Positions 62,330-64,000 of a stretch of DNA of 64,000 bases are shown in pieces. Position 1 is the first letter of the stretch; every line of letters begins with the position of its first letter. The position numbers and the translations under genes are program-made. The stretch comes from Flaviaestuariibacter flavus (GTDB taxonomy: Bacteria > Bacteroidota > Bacteroidia > Chitinophagales > Chitinophagaceae), in the NCBI RefSeq assembly GCF_004337505.1, contig NZ_SJZI01000042.1, forward strand, positions 544,388 to 608,387, written 5' to 3'. The notes under the pieces were generated by a model. That model made no database searches. It was not told the DNA's origin and saw only the letters and a program-made list of their open reading frames with translations.

Positions 62330-62502
62330 ATGTGGTAATGCGGTAATGTGTGAATGCGGTAATGTGGTAATGCGGTAATGTGTGAATGCGGTAATGTGGT
62401 AATGCGTGTTCGACGCCATGCTCTTTAATGTCTTCCCCCTGTTCTTCCATCCGTATTCGGCCTTCTTTTCTCACATTACCGCATTACCGGATTACCGCAT
62501 TG
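62328..62502. repeat. Paired-arm intergenic repeat, family D (GCGGTAATGTGGTAATG words)
   Basis: The left arm (62328-62407) has about nine units of GTGGTAATGCG or GTGTGAATGCG. The right arm (62472-62502) is CACATTACCGCATTACCGG and related words. The core is about 65 bp. Divergent genes lie on both sides. Confidence 0.8.
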
Positions 62503-62553
62503 TTTTCTGTGGATTTCGAAACGCCCCTGCATCCCATAGAAAACCCCACTGCC

Positions 62554-63372
62554 ATGACCCACTTCGACATTCAGAAAGCATCCCTGCTCGACCTGTTGTT
62601 TGAGCAGCGCAACAAGCAGTACGGCGCCTACGTGCTTCGTAAGTATTACGCCAACCGTCTTTCGGTAGCCCTGGGACTAACGCTTACGGCCGCCTTCTCC
62701 ATCTTCTTTATTGCAGGACGCCTCGGCGCACCGGGCGCTTCGGATCGCGGGAGCCTGCTTCCCGGGGAGGGTGTCGTGTTGAAAACCTTTGAGCTGCCGA
62801 AGCCCGAAAAGCAGCCCGAAGTAACAAGGACGGTCCAGAAGAAAATGCAGACGGAGCACTACACCAAGAATATCCAGATCGTGAAAGACATCGATAAGCC
62901 CGACCTGGCGCGGATCGATGCGCTCGATAAAGCAGTCATCGGCGGTCACCAGGCGACAGGCGATGTGCCGACGGCCGATGTGCACGTGGACCTGCCGGTA
63001 GGGCCGAAAGTAGTGGCCCCGCCAGTTACGCCGCCGGCCCCTCCGGAAGAACCCACCTTCGTTCCGAATCCTTCGGAGGCGCCGCAGTTCCCCGGCGGTG
63101 ACGCCGCCTGGCGCGGATACCTCGGCAAGATGCTTACGACGCCATCCGATATGGAAGCCGGCGAGAAACGCTCGGTGCTGGTGCGCTTCCTCGTATCGGA
63201 AGAAGGTGTGGTGACCGGCTTCCAGATCCTGCGCTCGGGCGGCGCCTCTTTCGACAACGAGGTGCTCCGCGTGCTGCGCCGCATGCCCCGCTGGAAGCCT
63301 GCGCGGCAGAATGGCCGCGCCGTGGCCACCGCCTTCCAGCAACCCGTCACCTTCCAGGCCCCCGAAGAGTAG
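62554..63372 (+). CDS. tonB: Energy transducer TonB
   Basis: 272 residues from the ATG at 62554; upstream in-frame sequence translates a repeat arm. A cytoplasmic N-terminus (FDIQKASLLDLLFEQRNKQY), one membrane helix (VALGLTLTAAFSIFFIAGRL), a Pro/Lys-rich periplasmic spacer (PPVTPPAPPEEPTFVPNP) and the C-terminal TonB domain (FPGGDAAWRGYLGKML; VLVRFLVSEEGVVTGFQIL; MPRWKPARQNGRAV). It passes the proton-motive force from ExbBD to outer-membrane receptors such as the one at 39042. ExbB/D genes are not in the window. Confidence 0.92.
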   Translation: MTHFDIQKASLLDLLFEQRNKQYGAYVLRKYYANRLSVALGLTLTAAFSIFFIAGRLGAPGASDRGSLLPGEGVVLKTFELPKPEKQPEVTRTVQKKMQTEHYTKNIQIVKDIDKPDLARIDALDKAVIGGHQATGDVPTADVHVDLPVGPKVVAPPVTPPAPPEEPTFVPNPSEAPQFPGGDAAWRGYLGKMLTTPSDMEAGEKRSVLVRFLVSEEGVVTGFQILRSGGASFDNEVLRVLRRMPRWKPARQNGRAVATAFQQPVTFQAPEE

Positions 63373-63443
63373 AAGGGACGGCAGCCCGGTTTTTGCAACT
63401 TGGAAGCGAAAATTGCCTAATTTGCCCAACCCAACAGGAATCA

Positions 63444-63686
63444 ATGGTAGAAGAGTACGAAAAGAAACGCCGCCGCCAGGTCGGCACCATGCGCGCGATC
63501 ATGGACTATGCCATGGGGATCGTGTTTGTGCTGGTAGGGCTCTTCTTTTTCTATGCTTTTTTTACCAAAACGCCGATCATGGGCCGCGAGCCCGGCGGGC
63601 TTGACGTAGCCATCGGCGTCCTGTTTGTGGTATATGGAGTTTGGCGCGTTTATCGCGGCTATAGGAAGAATTACTTTAAGGAATGA
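63444..63686 (+). CDS. Small membrane protein, unknown function
   Basis: 80 residues from the ATG at 63444. A basic N-terminus (EEYEKKRRRQVGTM) and two membrane helices (YAMGIVFVLVGLFFFYAFF; VAIGVLFVVYGVWRVYRGY). It overlaps the following lipoprotein gene by 4 nt (ATGA), a sign of translational coupling. The order TonB, small membrane protein, PstS-like lipoprotein is suggestive of a joint function at the envelope. Confidence 0.8.
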   Translation: MVEEYEKKRRRQVGTMRAIMDYAMGIVFVLVGLFFFYAFFTKTPIMGREPGGLDVAIGVLFVVYGVWRVYRGYRKNYFKE

Positions 63687-64000
63687 TGAACGGCACCCGG
63701 ATGGCGCGATTTGGCAACCGATTACTGGCTTTACTATTGGCAGGAGCCCTGCTCACCGGCTGCGGTGGGGAGCGCGATCCTGATGAGCCGACAGATACCC
63801 GCACAAGCGGCACGATCCATATCAGTGCCGACGAGTCTTTCCGTCCCGTCATCGACTCGGAGATCCGGGTATTTGAAGCCTTGCATCCCGGCACCCATAT
63901 CATCCCCCATTATAAGCCCGAGGCTGAGTGCTTCCGCGACTTCGGGGTCGACTCCATCCGCTGCGTCATCGCCACCCGCGCCTACAGCCCGCAGGAAAAG
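63683..64000 (+). CDS. PstS-like substrate-binding lipoprotein (partial, cut by window end)
   Basis: The first 106 codons only. A lipoprotein signal (RLLALLLAGALLTGC, lipobox LTGC) is followed by a periplasmic-binding-protein start (TIHISADESFRPVIDSEIRV and YKPEAECFRDF). The opening resembles the Bacteroidota PstS-like family of phosphate or anion binders. The frame is open to the end of the window; the remainder is not visible, so substrate and completeness are unknown. Confidence 0.75.
   Translation, partial: MMNGTRMARFGNRLLALLLAGALLTGCGGERDPDEPTDTRTSGTIHISADESFRPVIDSEIRVFEALHPGTHIIPHYKPEAECFRDFGVDSIRCVIATRAYSPQEK

Noticed and set aside
62315..62419. N-terminal extension of the PTPase made of repeated HYHITA/HYRITT peptides
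   Set aside because: It is translated repeat sequence. The family starts at the MKILMVCLGNICRS motif at 62314. The TonB frame upstream of 62554 is rejected for the same reason.
62328..62502. Possible CRISPR-like tandem array
   Set aside because: Units are 9-17 bp, imperfect, without regular spacers and with an inverted second arm; no cas genes are present. The same applies to the other repeat clusters.

Overview
The window is a high-GC stretch of a Bacteroidota chromosome, most likely from Chitinophagaceae or a close relative. Several things point there: secreted proteins ending in the gliding/T9SS-type CHU_C domain, SprB-type repeats, a TonB-dependent receptor with an N-terminal carboxypeptidase-regulatory-like domain, Bacteroidota-style promoters (TTG-N19-TAnnTTTG, often only the TAnnTTTG half), weak or absent Shine-Dalgarno sequences, and A/T-rich low-complexity intergenic repeats in an otherwise GC-rich genome. 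The genes look chromosomal; I see no phage, plasmid, transposase or CRISPR. Both ends of the window cut into flanking sequence.

Layout. 1-4.4 kb: trigger factor, tRNA-Leu(UAG), a nested inverted-repeat element and a bifunctional RelA/SpoT homologue. 4.4-9.6 kb: a 1711-residue surface protein with 13 SprB-like repeats. 9.8-22.5 kb: housekeeping genes (purA, an extremely acidic small protein, pabB, an MltD-like transglycosylase, tatA, rplS, rny, two thioredoxin-fold lipid-envelope/periplasm-type proteins, zapA, a coiled-coil protein, pheT). 22.6-32.4 kb: a co-directional set of seven genes for reductive pyrimidine catabolism: PreT/PreA dihydropyrimidine dehydrogenase, dihydropyrimidinase, beta-ureidopropionase, an NCS1 permease, a class III aminotransferase and a CoA-acylating (methyl)malonate-semialdehyde dehydrogenase. 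Together these would take uracil or thymine to acetyl-CoA or propionyl-CoA. 32.4-45.6 kb: dnaB with an unusual upstream region, rsmE, a TerC protein, pyrD, a thiolase behind a perfect operator-like palindrome, a response regulator, a TonB-dependent receptor, an ABC exporter and a YifB/ComM ATPase. 45.8-54.0 kb: three paralogous CHU_C proteins, with queE between the first and second. 54.0-64.0 kb: small enzymes (CatA-like acyltransferase, HAD phosphatase, AlkB, RlmN), a second thiolase, a PTPase-hisS pair, and an energy transducer TonB followed by a small membrane protein and the start of a PstS-like lipoprotein.

The strongest non-gene signal is intergenic. About a dozen gaps hold composite elements with one design: two inverted arms made of short, imperfectly repeated A/T-rich words, flanking a short core. 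The words belong to at least seven unrelated families, and the arms often begin in or within a few bases of the upstream stop codon. Other points worth a second look are the pabB start codon buried in a 12-bp hairpin that also resembles a terminator, the -7 boxes that sit directly against start codons (predicted leaderless or near-leaderless mRNAs), palindromic candidate operators before the thiolase and the pyrimidine cluster, and a cluster of DnaA-box-like words before dnaB.

All assignments come from reading the sequence; no database search or folding calculation was run.
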